A stretch of 43,096 nt of DNA, taken from Chara braunii (taxonomy: Eukaryota > Streptophyta > Charophyceae > Charales > Characeae). Every line of letters starts with the position of its first letter. The first letter of the stretch is position 1. This document shows, in pieces, positions 29,418 through 39,982 of the stretch. The notes below the pieces were generated by a model that was not told where the DNA came from, searched no databases, and saw nothing but the letters and a program-made list of their open reading frames with translations. Where the stretch lies: NCBI GenBank assembly GCA_003427395.1, contig BFEA01000051.1, forward strand, positions 1,983,116 to 2,026,211, given 5' to 3'. The position numbers and the translations under genes were made by a program.

Positions 29418-29838
29418 CTACCTCACCCTCCGCCTGCTCACCACCCCCATCACGTTCCCCTCCAACCCGTTTCCCCGCGATACCTTCTGCCACTTCTATG
29501 CTGCTCGCCTCGCTATAGTAGTGCACCCCCACCCCCACCCCTCCATTCAGTGCGCCGTCTCAACCTTCTGCCTCCATGTTTTGCTCCTTAGTGCCGCATG
29601 GCGAGGCCACAATATGATCGAGGTCTATTGCATAGTAACGGGGACCATCCCTGCCTGCGAATATCGCGATCGTTTCCGCGCGGCACTTTTCAAACTCTCA
29701 CCACCCTCTATCCCGATTACCTCGCGTCCCTCCCTCACACTGGCAACCGTTTCCCCCGCTTCCACCGCATCGTCCGCTACCAAGCGCTTCCAAAATCTGC
29801 AGCGGGGATGGAAAGGTTCCTGTCCCCGCTACCCATAA
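29272..29838 (+). CDS. Gypsy accessory ORF C, unknown protein
   Basis: 188 residues from ATG 29272, overlapping ORF B by 146 bases in the +1 register. The overlapping N-terminal part is Pro/Arg-rich and may be only a by-product. The rest is protein-like: PRDTFCHFYAARLAIVVHP, LHVLLLSAAWRGHNMIEVYC, IVTGTIPACEYRDRFRAALF. The AWR-x5-E-x6-GT pattern aligns without gaps to ORF B, suggesting an internal gene duplication. A start nearer 29417 is possible but no suitable ATG was found. The product is unknown. Confidence 0.45.
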   Translation: MATSRPRLRPHQRGDGVDPPPPLPVPQFADVPIRSIGLRPRLLSRRPLDYLTLRLLTTPITFPSNPFPRDTFCHFYAARLAIVVHPHPHPSIQCAVSTFCLHVLLLSAAWRGHNMIEVYCIVTGTIPACEYRDRFRAALFKLSPPSIPITSRPSLTLATVSPASTASSATKRFQNLQRGWKGSCPRYP

Positions 29839-30145
29839 GCCCTCCACCCCGCCATGCCGCCATGCACCGGCTCCCTTTTCCCCTTCCAATTAATTACTGA
29901 TGCAACCGGTAACGGATGTGTGTCGCGGTAGCGGCACGAGAAAAATCCCGTCCTTGGACTGTCGAGAGCCCAATCTGAGGAAGTAGTAGAAGAGCAAAGT
30001 GGCCATGTTGAATGACGTCCGCACGCAATCGAACGGTAAGTGGCATAAAGAGAAGTGCTCCGCGTGTCGATCGATTAGAGAAATCGACACGTGTCAACAA
30101 GCAGGCAGGAACTTGCTAATATTGGAACCCCCTGGGCGTCACATA
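29839..30145 (+). other. Untranslated stretch before the 3' LTR
   Basis: No ORF of note. No clear polypurine tract adjoins the LTR; purine-rich stretches (GAGGAAGTAGTAGAAGAGCA near 29977) lie 150 bases away. A 16-bp perfect palindrome spans the LTR start. Confidence 0.5.
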
Positions 30146-32557
30146 TGTGACGAACCACTTTCTGTAACGCGAGATTTTCTGCGCGATTGCAATGACGGGT
30201 CCTAAGCTGGGAAGATTGGGCCAATTACGGGAAATCGGGATCGGTGGAAAATTGCATCAATACCCTTGCTTCTTCGACCTTTTCGTCACTTTTTCGGGGC
30301 TGGGAGTGTCCTGGGACGGCCGGTTGAGTGATTGGTCGGGTGGATGTCTGGCGCGCCACCACTCACGCGATTAATAAATGTTGACGTTGTTTCTTTCGTT
30401 TCGGTTTCGATCTTTTGGGCGCGGACATCGCGCGGGAAATTGCTTCGTTCTTTTCTAATTTTCTTTTGAGTTTTTGTCGAGCCNNNNNNNNNNNNNNNNN
30501 NNNNNNNNNNNNNNNNNNNNNNNNNNNNNNNNNNNNNNNNNNNNNNNNNNNNNNNNNNNNNNNNNNNNNNNNNNNNNNNNNNNNNNNNNNNNNNNNNNNN
30601 NNNNNNNNNNNNNNNNNNNNNNNNNNNNNNNNNNNNNNNNNNNNNNNNNNNNNNNNNNNNNNNNNNNNNNNNNNNNNNNNNNNNNNNNNNNNNNNNNNNN
30701 NNNNNNNNNNNNNNNNNNNNNNNNNNNNNNNNNNNNNNNNNNNNNNNNNNNNNNNNNNNNNNNNNNNNNNNNNNNNNNNNNNNNNNNNNNNNNNNNNNNN
30801 NNNNNNNNNNNNNNNNNNNNNNNNNNNNNNNNNNNNNNNNNNNNNNNNNNNNNNNNNNNNNNNNNNNNNNNNNNNNNNNNNNNNNNNNNNNNNNNNNNNN
30901 NNNNNNNNNNNNNNNNNNNNNNNNNNNNNNNNNNNNNNNNNNNNNNNNNNNNNNNNNNNNNNNNNNNNNNNNNNNNNNNNNNNNNNNNNNNNNNNNNNNN
31001 NNNNNNNNNNNNNNNNNNNNNNNNNNNNNNNNNNNNNNNNNNNNNNNNNNNNNNNNNNNNNNNNNNNNNNNNNNNNNNNNNNNNNNNNNNNNNNNNNNNN
31101 NNNNNNNNNNNNNNNNNNNNNNNNNNNNNNNNNNNNNNNNNNNNNNNNNNNNNNNNNNNNNNNNNNNNNNNNNNNNNNNNNNNNNNNNNNNNNNNNNNNN
31201 NNNNNNNNNNNNNNNNNNNNNNNNNNNNNNNNNNNNNNNNNNNNNNNNNNNNNNNNNNNNNNNNNNNNNNNNNNNNNNNNNNNNNNNNNNNNNNNNNNNN
31301 NNNNNNNNNNNNNNNNNNNNNNNNNNNNNNNNNNNNNNTTCACCTGTGTACATACGTTTTGATTACGGCTCCGGGCAGCTTGCCCGTTCTCATCTTCGTT
31401 TCGGCTTTCTGAAATCTAGTCTTGGGTTTTTGCTTACACTTGTCTTTGCTATGTTCATCCTCATTGCATTATGTACATGATTGTCGAATGTATGGATGTA
31501 TGGATGTTATGCCTGCTTGTCTATCTTTGTGCTGAGAATCCTTGCCTTTGCTTTATGTTTGTATCGAATCTTTGCCCGCACCTAATGCCGCTGTAGAGGG
31601 GATGAGAATCTTGCCCCGATAGCGATTTTATTCTCGCTTTTGCTTGTCTCACGATGGGGTGTGATATGGTTGCATCTTGCATAATCCGAAGCAATTAGAC
31701 GATCCGAAGTCTGGCCCCGCGAGCACCGCGCGAGAACGCGATCCGAGTCGCGCCCTTACGCGCACTCCCGTACGACGATTCGCCCACCCAAAAAGACTCG
31801 CGGCGGAACCATCATCCCGTACGAGCACGACAAGGCGCCACTGAGCCTGCCTGTCCTGCACGTGCTCGTGCGTGGTGACGATAACCCGACCTGAGCCATC
31901 CCATCGACGATGATACCATNACGNGATCTTGGAACTCANACTCATCCTACGACCCGGACTATTTCACCCCTATAATAAACGAGCTCATAAGGACACGATN
32001 CCCCTGTCACACNNAGAATCGGCTATGTCCACGGGAATTCCACTNTGCCACCACCAGTNACCCTCGGTGCTNCGATTTCNCGTCCCCCGACCACACCTAC
32101 TACTTCACCCACCCGGGATTCGTTGAGATCACCACCAGTTTCNCTCCTTTCCGCCTTCTTNTCCCGTATCATCAACTCANCGTCGTTCCGTGGCCGGCCA
32201 TAGCCCCCTATTNGCCCAATACGTTTTGCGTAAACTGCCGANGCAGCNGCNCACNGAGCACTCCNGAATTCCGAAGGCCCAACCCAAATACGCGGTGGTC
32301 TGCGCCACGTGGCGACCCCCGACGGCCTAACTTTCCGGGACCACCTCCACCACGGAGGAATTTTCCCGTGACCCGTCATCCACAGTGTCCCGGTCCCTTG
32401 GGACCGTGAGACCCTTGCGTGCGCTTCCCTCGCCCACCAAATTGCATTCATATCCTTAAGACTCCCCCACTTTCCCCAAAAATCCTTGGCACACCCCTTT
32501 TCGCACTTCCAGGCCCACACTCCACTCCGATCAGGAAGTCGCGTTGGGCGTGAGGTT
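30146..32557 (+). repeat. 3' LTR of Gypsy element (with N gap)
   Basis: Starts TGTGACGAACCACTTTCTG and ends GGTTGGGCGTCACA. Matches the 5' LTR closely throughout, apart from the gap 30484-31338, which replaces a region of about 824 bases in the 5' copy (TATA module and (GA)n). The last bases CGTCACA mirror the first, TGTGACG. Confidence 0.85.
30484..31338. other. Assembly gap (855 N)
   Basis: A run of N within the 3' LTR. Length is close to the homologous 5' LTR segment 19725-20548, so the gap is probably a sized estimate. Any ORF crossing it is meaningless. Confidence 0.98.
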
Positions 32558-34931
32558 GGGCGTCACAGTGTGCCAAGGATTTTAGGAAAGTGGGGTGGAG
32601 TCCCAGGTCGGAACTGTGATCTCCGTTGTCAAGTTTCAGGGATGGAAATGCAAGGGGTTTCCATGTAGGGTCAGGTCTTGGGTTTTGCCTTTCTCCGGGT
32701 CGAGCGGCTAATTTCGCTGACCCCGTTGCCTAGGGCAGGCTCGTACCTGGTGCACTGATGGAACACAGTGGGTGTCTCTCTGTTCGAACACCTCTCGCCG
32801 GCGGGTTACACAGATCTCCGAGTCCGACGTGGACGGCCTCAGCCGGAGACTGTGTTCTCGGTGCTCGGCTTCGGAGTGGGTCCGTCGCACGAATCCCACT
32901 GCCCGGTAAGTGTTGTACTGATGGCACTCAAAACACGGCCTCTGGGGCCAGCAGTGCGCGATTGAATCCCAGGGAACTACCGTCAGATGGTGATAGGGGA
33001 GAAGGAGACAGAATGGAGGGAAGTCGGTTTCAATGGCGACGAATCCGGTGTTAGATGGTATTGGTAATTACGGGGGTCAGGGTAATCCAGGGTTCAGGAA
33101 TTCCGTCCAATGGCCTAGTGAAAGTCCCAAGCACACACTGACACAATCGATCGTCCTCCGTTTGACAGGGGTAGGCCAAAAGCCTTAAGTTCGATCGGCG
33201 GAGGAGTTGTTCGTTCTCCTAGTATTCTCTATACTCGGTTCCTCAGACTGGCACGGTCAGTGGTCAAGCATGGAACGTTGACATCCATATTTGGCAACAG
33301 GGACATGACTCATACATTTGGTCGTGCAAAGAGAGGAGGTGTCGGGTCATGCAGACACGCATATATGGGATGACTGTCATCTAGCAATCACTCGTATACG
33401 TGCGTGCATATGATTTATTCTGACCGAATCCGAATCAACTTAGATAGATTAGATGGCCGTTCGACGGGCAAAAGGAGAGAACGGAACACTCATTCTTATG
33501 CATCAAATTCAATGGCGTGCAAGGCATGCATGAGAAAAATTAAATCCACACTCAGGCATATGCATAGATCGCAACCTACTCGTTGTACATGCATCTTCCC
33601 CAATCGAGGTTTGTTTGGGGAGACAACTCGATCACTAAAAGGACATATTCATTTTGAAAGTGGGCAAGACCACATACATGTGTCCATACATCATCAAGGC
33701 GTTCATTTATTGGCAATGCGCCCTTATTTCTACAATCAACAATCCTCCTTGCAACAAAACAAAGAGATGGGGGAGGTAAAGGTGCTTCATACATCAATCA
33801 AAGAAAAAACAGGAAAGTTCAAAAGTGCCACAAATGAGAATGGACGAACCCAGAGATGAAAATTACACAGAAGATGTGAAGAAATAATTCTCACTTCAGC
33901 ATATCGCCTTCTCTCTCGCTCTCTCGCTCTCTCTCTCTCTTTCAAAGTTCCCCTGATGCGGGCAGTCCGTCGCCTCGCACCTATCATCAACCCGAAGTTG
34001 TCATCCCGCTTAGTCCAAGTAGGCAAGACGTGTGTGCCCGTGTGCCACAGTCCTTCGCGGTCACACGTCAACCCCACCTATCCAGCACCAACTCGTCGAA
34101 TCGCCCGACTCCCGACTCACCTTTCTGTATGCACTCATTAGCGGATCCTCCTGATCGCGCTAACTCTAAGTGTAGATTGGAGAGCGAATTAGTCGCACTT
34201 GCGAGCTTTATAGCAGTCGGTAGGTGCTCGAGGTAATTCTGGATTATGCTGAAGTAAGAAGTAGAAAGGAAGAGGGAGTGCCTACGGATGTATGATGGGG
34301 CCGCGGTGTGGGGGACGTAGCAGCTCTCCACGCATTGATCCAGACATGCACCTGCGGGTGAATGAGATAAATGAGAGAGAGGCACAAAAAAACTTCGCGC
34401 GACAAAGGAAAAAGAGAGGAGATCAAGAAGTGAGAGTATTATAGTTACACCTGCGCTCGCCAAGCAGGGGCAAGAAGAGATTACAAATGCGATTAGAATT
34501 TAGGCGCGACAGGGGCAGAACGCAGAACAACACGCAACAATGTGCGCGCAAATACGGAGCCTCGTGTAGTTGCAGCCAAAAATTTCGACGCTCTCAAATT
34601 CCTAGCCTAATTAAAATCCTAATTGCGAAAAAGAAATTCCGAGAACCCATATAGGTTCAAAATTCAAAAAAAAAAAAAAAAAAAAAAGAACTCCCTGCGC
34701 GGTGATCGCGCCAAAAATTCCCCTTCTTACAACCGAATAAGAAAGAAGCTTAAGTAACAATTATTTCCGTGTTCGCTAAAGAGCGGTCAATTACTAACCG
34801 TCGTGGGACCAACCTTTTTCCAAAAGGCGGGGATATCCATGCAATTGGGCGGACCGCTCCTAATTAACCCCCCCTCCCCCGAAATACCGTCGCGCAGAAA
34901 GTCGCACGCCTATGATAAGTAGTTCGTCACA
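32558..34931 (-). mobile_element. Main part of old inverted LTR of the same Gypsy family
   Basis: On the minus strand it starts TGTGACGAACTACTTATC at 34931, near the 5' LTR start, and keeps GACTTTCTGCGCGAC. Later blocks match too: CAATGCGTGGAGAGCTGCTACGTCCCCCAC (5' LTR: CTATGCGTGGAGAAGGGATACGTCCCCCAC) and ACTAAGCGGGATGACAACTTC. It ends CACTTTCCTAAAATCCTTGGCACAC at 32558. The missing terminal 85 bp are at 19302-19386, so the full old LTR is ~2.46 kb. Divergence is far greater than between the two young LTRs. No PBS or internal region is seen beside it, so it may be a solo LTR. A 151-codon plus-strand frame at 33404-33859 is antisense to it. Confidence 0.8.
34188..34212 (-). promoter_or_regulatory. 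Diverged TATA/initiator-like module in old LTR
   Basis: On the minus strand TATAA (34212-34208), 7 bases, then AAGTGCGACTAAT (34200-34188). It matches 9 of 13 bases of the module in the young LTR with identical spacing, in otherwise diverged sequence. Confidence 0.5.
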
Positions 34932-35299
34932 CTCGCACCACAGTTGTGGTGCCAACCTACCCCGTAGGTTGGCGAGAGATCCGGGTTGGTTGGTATTCCC
35001 CTGTACTATACATAGATTAGTGAGAGGATGAGATAGATGCGTACTACCAAGAAAGAGGAAATAGATGAGAGAAGAATAGGGCTTATCTTTAAAAAAAAAA
35101 AAAAAAAAAAAAAGATAACGAACAATTTGAGAGAAAGCCATAAAGTCCGACACTGTCCAGAAAGCAGAATTGCACCGATATTCCACCAATGGAGAACCAA
35201 AGCACTGAATCTGAGTGTCAATGAGAGCATACTCTCGCCATCACGAACATAAGTATCCAAATCTCTTCCCCCTATCCAGCGCTCGGTGCCCAGACTACA
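34932..35299. other. Non-coding stretch, nothing recognised
   Basis: Flanks the old LTR start; contains an A22 run near 35100. No gene supported. Confidence 0.4.
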
Positions 35300-35830
35300 A
35301 TCACGAAGCTGCTACCAAACTGTAAGGGAAGCTACAACAAACTGTGGTTGCCTGAGCGGAGGTTGGGGAACCCGCAGTGCGGCCAAAATCTGATTCTAAC
35401 CAGCTATCAGTGCAGCCAGCATCTCTTGTTGCACACCTTGTACTCCGACAACACTTCAAAGGGAGTTCCGAAGAAACCTCCTCTCCCCTTACTACCTCTA
35501 GTCTGACTTTTCTAAGTCGTGTTCTATCTCTCCTTCCTTCTACCTCCTGCAACTGGTGACGTAACTCTGTGTGGAGGGCATCCACCTGTTGAATCTCATA
35601 ATCCGCATCTTACATGGGTTGCTGCGGGGTGACCTGCAAGCCAACAGGTTGACTAACCAAAACTTGGGACACACTCTGACTGACACCTGAGGAAAAGGCC
35701 TAAGATGAGGTCTGTCACTTGGTAGAGGCGGTAGTCATGGCTGCCTCGACGTTGGATATAACGTTTGCTGCTAATGTCGCTGCTAGTGCCCTTTCGTCGT
35801 TGGTTGCTGCTTCCCTAACCCTCTACAATG
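35300..35830 (-). pseudogene. Decayed minus-strand ORF, possibly retrotransposon gag N-terminal
   Basis: One minus-strand frame stays protein-like across at least three stop codons, from about 35830 to about 35400. It reads EAATNDERALAATLAANVIS, NVEAAMTTASTK, then stop, QTSS, stop, AFSSGVSQSVSQVLVSQPVG, stop, DADYEIQQVDALHTELRHQL. Composition is Ala/Ser/Gln-rich then charged coiled-coil-like, as in N-terminal gag regions of plant LTR elements. No zinc knuckle or enzyme domain is present. The identity as gag is inference. Confidence 0.4.
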
Positions 35831-35896
35831 TCGTCCTTCTTCTGGCTTCTCTCCGCAATTGAATTCATGAAAACCTAAAAAAAAAGAAAAATGTTA

Positions 35897-35973
35897 GGTT
35901 TGCACGAATATTTTTAAAGATTCTAATAGTACATTTTTTCAGGCCTCCTACATGAACAAAATTCTATGTGAAA

Positions 35974-36010
<37 letters not shown>

Positions 36011-37711
36011 GAACCACTAGAAGTGGTGAGAAGAAAAACAAGTTCTTTTACAAAAAATCATTTTGCAAAGCACCGTTTGTTCAGGAACTGAAATATCTCA
36101 ATTCTTTGTTTATTTGAAGAAATCATATTTATATTTCTATAAGGTATGTAGCATGACGAACCTATTCGGGGTTTTTCCAAACCCGCATACATCTTCTCCT
36201 GCTCACGAATACATTCGCTTGGATATGTTCTCTCATACATGGGCGAATATATTATTTTTTAATGTTTTTTATTTTAAAAAAAATCCATTTTTTAATTTTA
36301 AATCGTGGTTGGTTAATAATTCGAAGATGTCCCCCAGACAAATGTTGTTTGAATTCGCCTTTTACATAGCATATATTTTTGGACAAGAGTTTTATATTGA
36401 ACTTAAAAATAGAGTTATATTAATTTATAGTTCCATAAACTAGTTTTCGCAGAGCCTAGTTTTTACCGAACTTCTGAAAACGACTTATAATTCTATAAAT
36501 GAATATTTTCTGAAACTGTTTTTTTTAACATCTTTCCAGTTCGCCTTGCAGTCCTTGAAGATTGTCTTGTTTGAGCTATGTTTTTTGTCAATTTACTAAG
36601 AGCAACTTATACTTTTATAACATGCTCTTTGCCGGAAAGGATTTTCTCGCACATTTTTAGAATCGCTAGACTTTTTGCCCGTTTCTTTACCTCCTTTTTC
36701 GGGAAACAGTTAAAACTGTTATCTTTGTATGCGTCAAAAATAACAGCTTGGTTTTTACTTTTTCCATTTTATAAAAAATGTTAGGTTTTGTAGTTTTGTT
36801 AGTTTTTTACGAATTGAGTATTAAAACCTAACATTTTTTATAGAATGAAAAAGTTAAAGTTAAACATTTATTTTTAACACATAAAAGATAGTCTTTTTAA
36901 CTGTTTCCCAAGAAAAAAGGCAAAAAACAGGCAAAAAGTCTAGTGATTCTGAAAATATGCAAGAAAATCATTTCCATCAAAGTCCATGTTATAAGACAAT
37001 AAGTTGTTCTCAGCAAATTGACAAAAAGTATAGCTCAAACAAGACAATGTTTAAGGACTGCAAGGCGAACTCGAAAGATGTTAAAAAAAAAAACAGTTTC
37101 AATAAATATTCATTTATAAAACTATAAGTCATTTTAATCAGTTTGGTAAAAACCGAGCTTTGCAAAAATTGGTTTATAGAACTATAAATTAATATAAGTC
37201 CATTTTTAATTTATCTGTAAAAACCTTGTAAAAAATATATGTTATGTAAAAGAAAAATTCAGACAACTTTTGCTTGGGAGACATCTTCAAATTCTCAACC
37301 AAACACGATTTAAGAAAAAAAAATAGAAAAATATTTTAATAAAAAATACTAAAAAACAATGTGAGAAAACATATCCAAACGAACGTATTCGTGAACAGAA
37401 AAAACATGCGTGCGTGTTTGAAAACCCTCCGAATAGGTTCGTTATCTTACATACCTTATAGAACTATAAATATGATTTTTAAAGATAAACAAAAAAACTA
37501 GAATATTTCAATTCCTTAACAACCGGTGCTTTACAAGATAGTGATTTTTCTTTAAAAAACTTGCTTTTCTCCTCACCACTTCCAATGGTTCTGAAAATGT
37601 ATCATTTCTATTATTTTTTTGCGGTTAATTTACTTCACATAGAATTTTGTTCATGTAGTAAGCATGAAATATGTACTATAAAAATCTTTAAAAAATTTTG
37701 TACAAATCTGA
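35897..37711. mobile_element. Giant AT-rich foldback element (arms ~900 bp)
   Basis: The left arm runs inward from GGTTTGCACGAATATTTTTA and the right arm outward to TTTTGTACAAATC. Complementary landmarks are symmetrical about ~36,805: ATAAAAAATGTTAGGTTTT (36771-36789) with AAAACCTAACATTTTTTAT (36823-36841); GAACCTATTCGGGG near 36159 with CCGAATAGGTTCG near 37428; CACATAGAATTTTGTTCATG near 37636 with CATGAACAAAATTCTATGTG near 35952. The loop is only ~35 bases. Arms are diverged by small changes. No coding frame spans it; frames at 36063-36784 are AT-rich and have no family features. Confidence 0.85.
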
Positions 37712-37761
37712 GAGAAGGTTAACAACAGTCGTATTTTTCATCCCCACTTCAAGACACCCTT

Positions 37762-38056
37762 CACCATTTCAGGATGCAGCTTGCCTAAACAGGTGGTTTT
37801 CAGGGTCTTCCGACCTTTCACCACTTCAGGATACCCTTCACCACTTGAGGATGCAACCTGCCTAAACAAGTGGTTTTCAGGGTTTTTGGACCTTTCACCA
37901 CTTCATGACCATTCAGGATTTTCAGACTGCCCAAAACTCCCACTTTACCACTTCAGGATGCAGCCTGCCTAAACAGGTGGTTTTCGGGGTCTTTGGACCT
38001 TTCACTACTTCAAGACCATTCGGGATTCAATTTTCAGACTGCCAACAATTCTCACT
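37762..38056 (+). repeat. Irregular tandem repeat, ~80-115 bp units
   Basis: Three units share CACTTCAGGATGCAGCCTGC (with variants), CTAAACAGGTGGTTTTCAGG and TTTGGACCTTTCACCACTTC. The second and third also share GACCATTCAGGATTTTCAGACTGCC. It starts just beyond the foldback and could be a minisatellite array. Confidence 0.8.
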
Positions 38057-39606
38057 TTAGAATTTTCATTCTTGGATTTTCAGCTACCCGTTAAGAGCTT
38101 GTGGCAAACCTAACAATTTTTTTTGTAAGGTTTTCACGAATCCTTTGTTTAGTCTTATATTCTCTTCATGTTCTAACACAAGGAAAACAGTCAGCCGACT
38201 GAGTGCACGTCTCCGGGTAAGCCTCCTACCGTCTTGGTCTAGTCCCTCAACCTCACTGTCATCACCATTCATGAGCTATGCGTGGCCTACGATCTGCACT
38301 AGTGTCCTCGCTGGGACCTACTGCAACATTGCAACCAACCAATTAAAATAAAATAAAATAAATATTTGGTTCAACTTTGTCAGAAAGTAATCAAGCGGTA
38401 ACGACATATAATCTCATATTTCTACAAACAATTATTCCTACTTTTGACTAGTCTAAGACAAATTATAATGCAACAAAGGATTATGTACTGCTTATCTGCA
38501 GTTGTCTGTTAGTTTTTAGCAGTGTTCGTCACAACTTACTAATCAAATAAATAAATTAAATCATTTGCAAGGTTTGCATGCAGAATAAATATTTATTAAA
38601 CCAATACTTGGTCCAGCTATCGATGTCGAGCCTGAAATGCCCATGCGCGCCAATTTTTGTCGAGGCCCCGGGGTACCGTTTCAATTTTTTTTTTTTGACG
38701 CTTCCAACTATTATGGTTAGTTACCCCGGAGCCCTAAAGGCATGGCGCGTTAATGGGGAAACGCTGAGGTCGACAGTGACGTCGTTGTCGGGGAAGACTG
38801 CCTCTCGGGACCTTGGTCCGCCTGTAACCACAGGGACGTGAACGATTGCGATTGATTGCTTTGAGACTCAGACCGGGATATCACTCGTTGTGTGCAGGTG
38901 CGACGTAGGCGTGAGTGGACGGACGGCGGATGCCCAACCCATTGCGACGTGCCCGATGAGATGTTGATTTTAGTTTTCTCATAGATTTATGATTTGTTGG
39001 TCTTCACATTTGCATGGATTCATATGCTTCTTCCTGCATGCTTTGCGATTGAGAGAGTTCAGTTCTGATATTTCCCCACCCTTTGGTCAGTCCACCCTGA
39101 TTTGATTTCAGAGAGAGGAAAAAAAGTGAGCAGGGGAAGAATTGGAGGGATTGAAGGGGAGGGGAGAAGCGCTCCGGATTTGCAAGGAGCTGGGAGGGAA
39201 CGAGATAGGCTAGTTGATCGTGATGGATAGGGGGGGGGGTTGAACCACAACACGAATCAAGTGAGAGACCATGCCTGAGGTGGGCTGAGTAGAGGCATGG
39301 ATAGGAGCAAGGTCACACGAGTGAGACACCGGCTCTTCGTGTCAAGGTCACGGTGGAGGTGGTAGGCCAGTGATTATGGTACATTGATCAATCTTCCTTT
39401 TCAACATAAGGGTAGGGGAGAAATACGCCAGAGGGCGGTTCTTTCCTAGGCTTGTTGATGTCCTGAGGGGATATAGGAGCGATTGACGGAGGACCTATCG
39501 TGGGGGTCTGTTAGCTCATCAGTCCGAGAATGGGCACAGAGAAGGAAACATTGAGAGAACCATTGGTGGATGATTAGGAATGGTGTTTATTGAATCAGAT
39601 ACTTAA
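38057..39606. other. Non-coding or unrecognised stretch
   Basis: Short frames exist (minus strand 38084-38272 with VLEHEENIRLNKGFVKTLQK; plus strand 38578-38841), but none has family features. No RNA gene or clear repeat. The base composition becomes more balanced after 38.6 kb. Confidence 0.4.
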
Positions 39607-39900
39607 ATCCATCTCAGACGTGAGGAAGGACCGTTTCACGTTGTGAGCCTGCTGTCGGAAGGGAAAACCAAGTATAGGCCAACCATAGAACAAGGGTTGA
39701 TAGTGAGACAGAGAGTTTTCTTATGGGTGAGGATAGGGTGTCACCCTAGACCCTGCGTCAAGAGGGATAAAAAGAATGAGTCGCTCACTGAAGAGGTAAA
39801 CATTATAATATATTTATCAAGCGATGAGTGGAGGTTTGTGGTGATAGACACTTCGAGGCATTGTCGAGCACTACTTTTGTCTAGTATCCCTCAGTCTTAG
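39607..39900 (+). pseudogene. Unknown ORF, first member of the 39.6-43.1 kb cluster
   Basis: Open from just after a TAA at 39604-39606 to TAG 39898-39900, about 97 codons without ATG (a GTG at 39643). It reads KTKYRPTIEQGLIVRQRVFL then EEVNIIIYLSSDEWRFVVID: strand-rich and protein-like. Family unknown. Placed with the cluster because of strand, spacing and style. Confidence 0.35.
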
Positions 39901-39982
39901 GTACGGTACTCAATTGTTTGGTGAGTTTTCGGCAGGGTCAGATACTATTGCTCGATACTCAGTTCGATACGTGTACGACTGA

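Larger units (their letters stand above)
19387..32557 (+). mobile_element. Ty3/Gypsy-type LTR retrotransposon with accessory ORFs (whole element)
   Basis: About 13.2 kb. Order: 5' LTR, primer site, gag with CCHC knuckle, protease, RT-RNase H, PHD-finger integrase, three accessory ORFs, 3' LTR. The RT-RNase H-integrase order defines Ty3/Gypsy. The LTRs are nearly identical where comparable, so the insertion is fairly recent, yet the coding part carries several nonsense codons and a catalytic change. No perfect 5-bp target duplication is seen (GTTGT before, GTGTG after). Confidence 0.85.

Noticed and set aside
30286-31412. Four 312-355-codon frames
   Set aside because: They exist only because the N gap contains no stop codons.
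33404-33859. 151-codon plus-strand frame
   Set aside because: Antisense to the old inverted LTR and has no family features.
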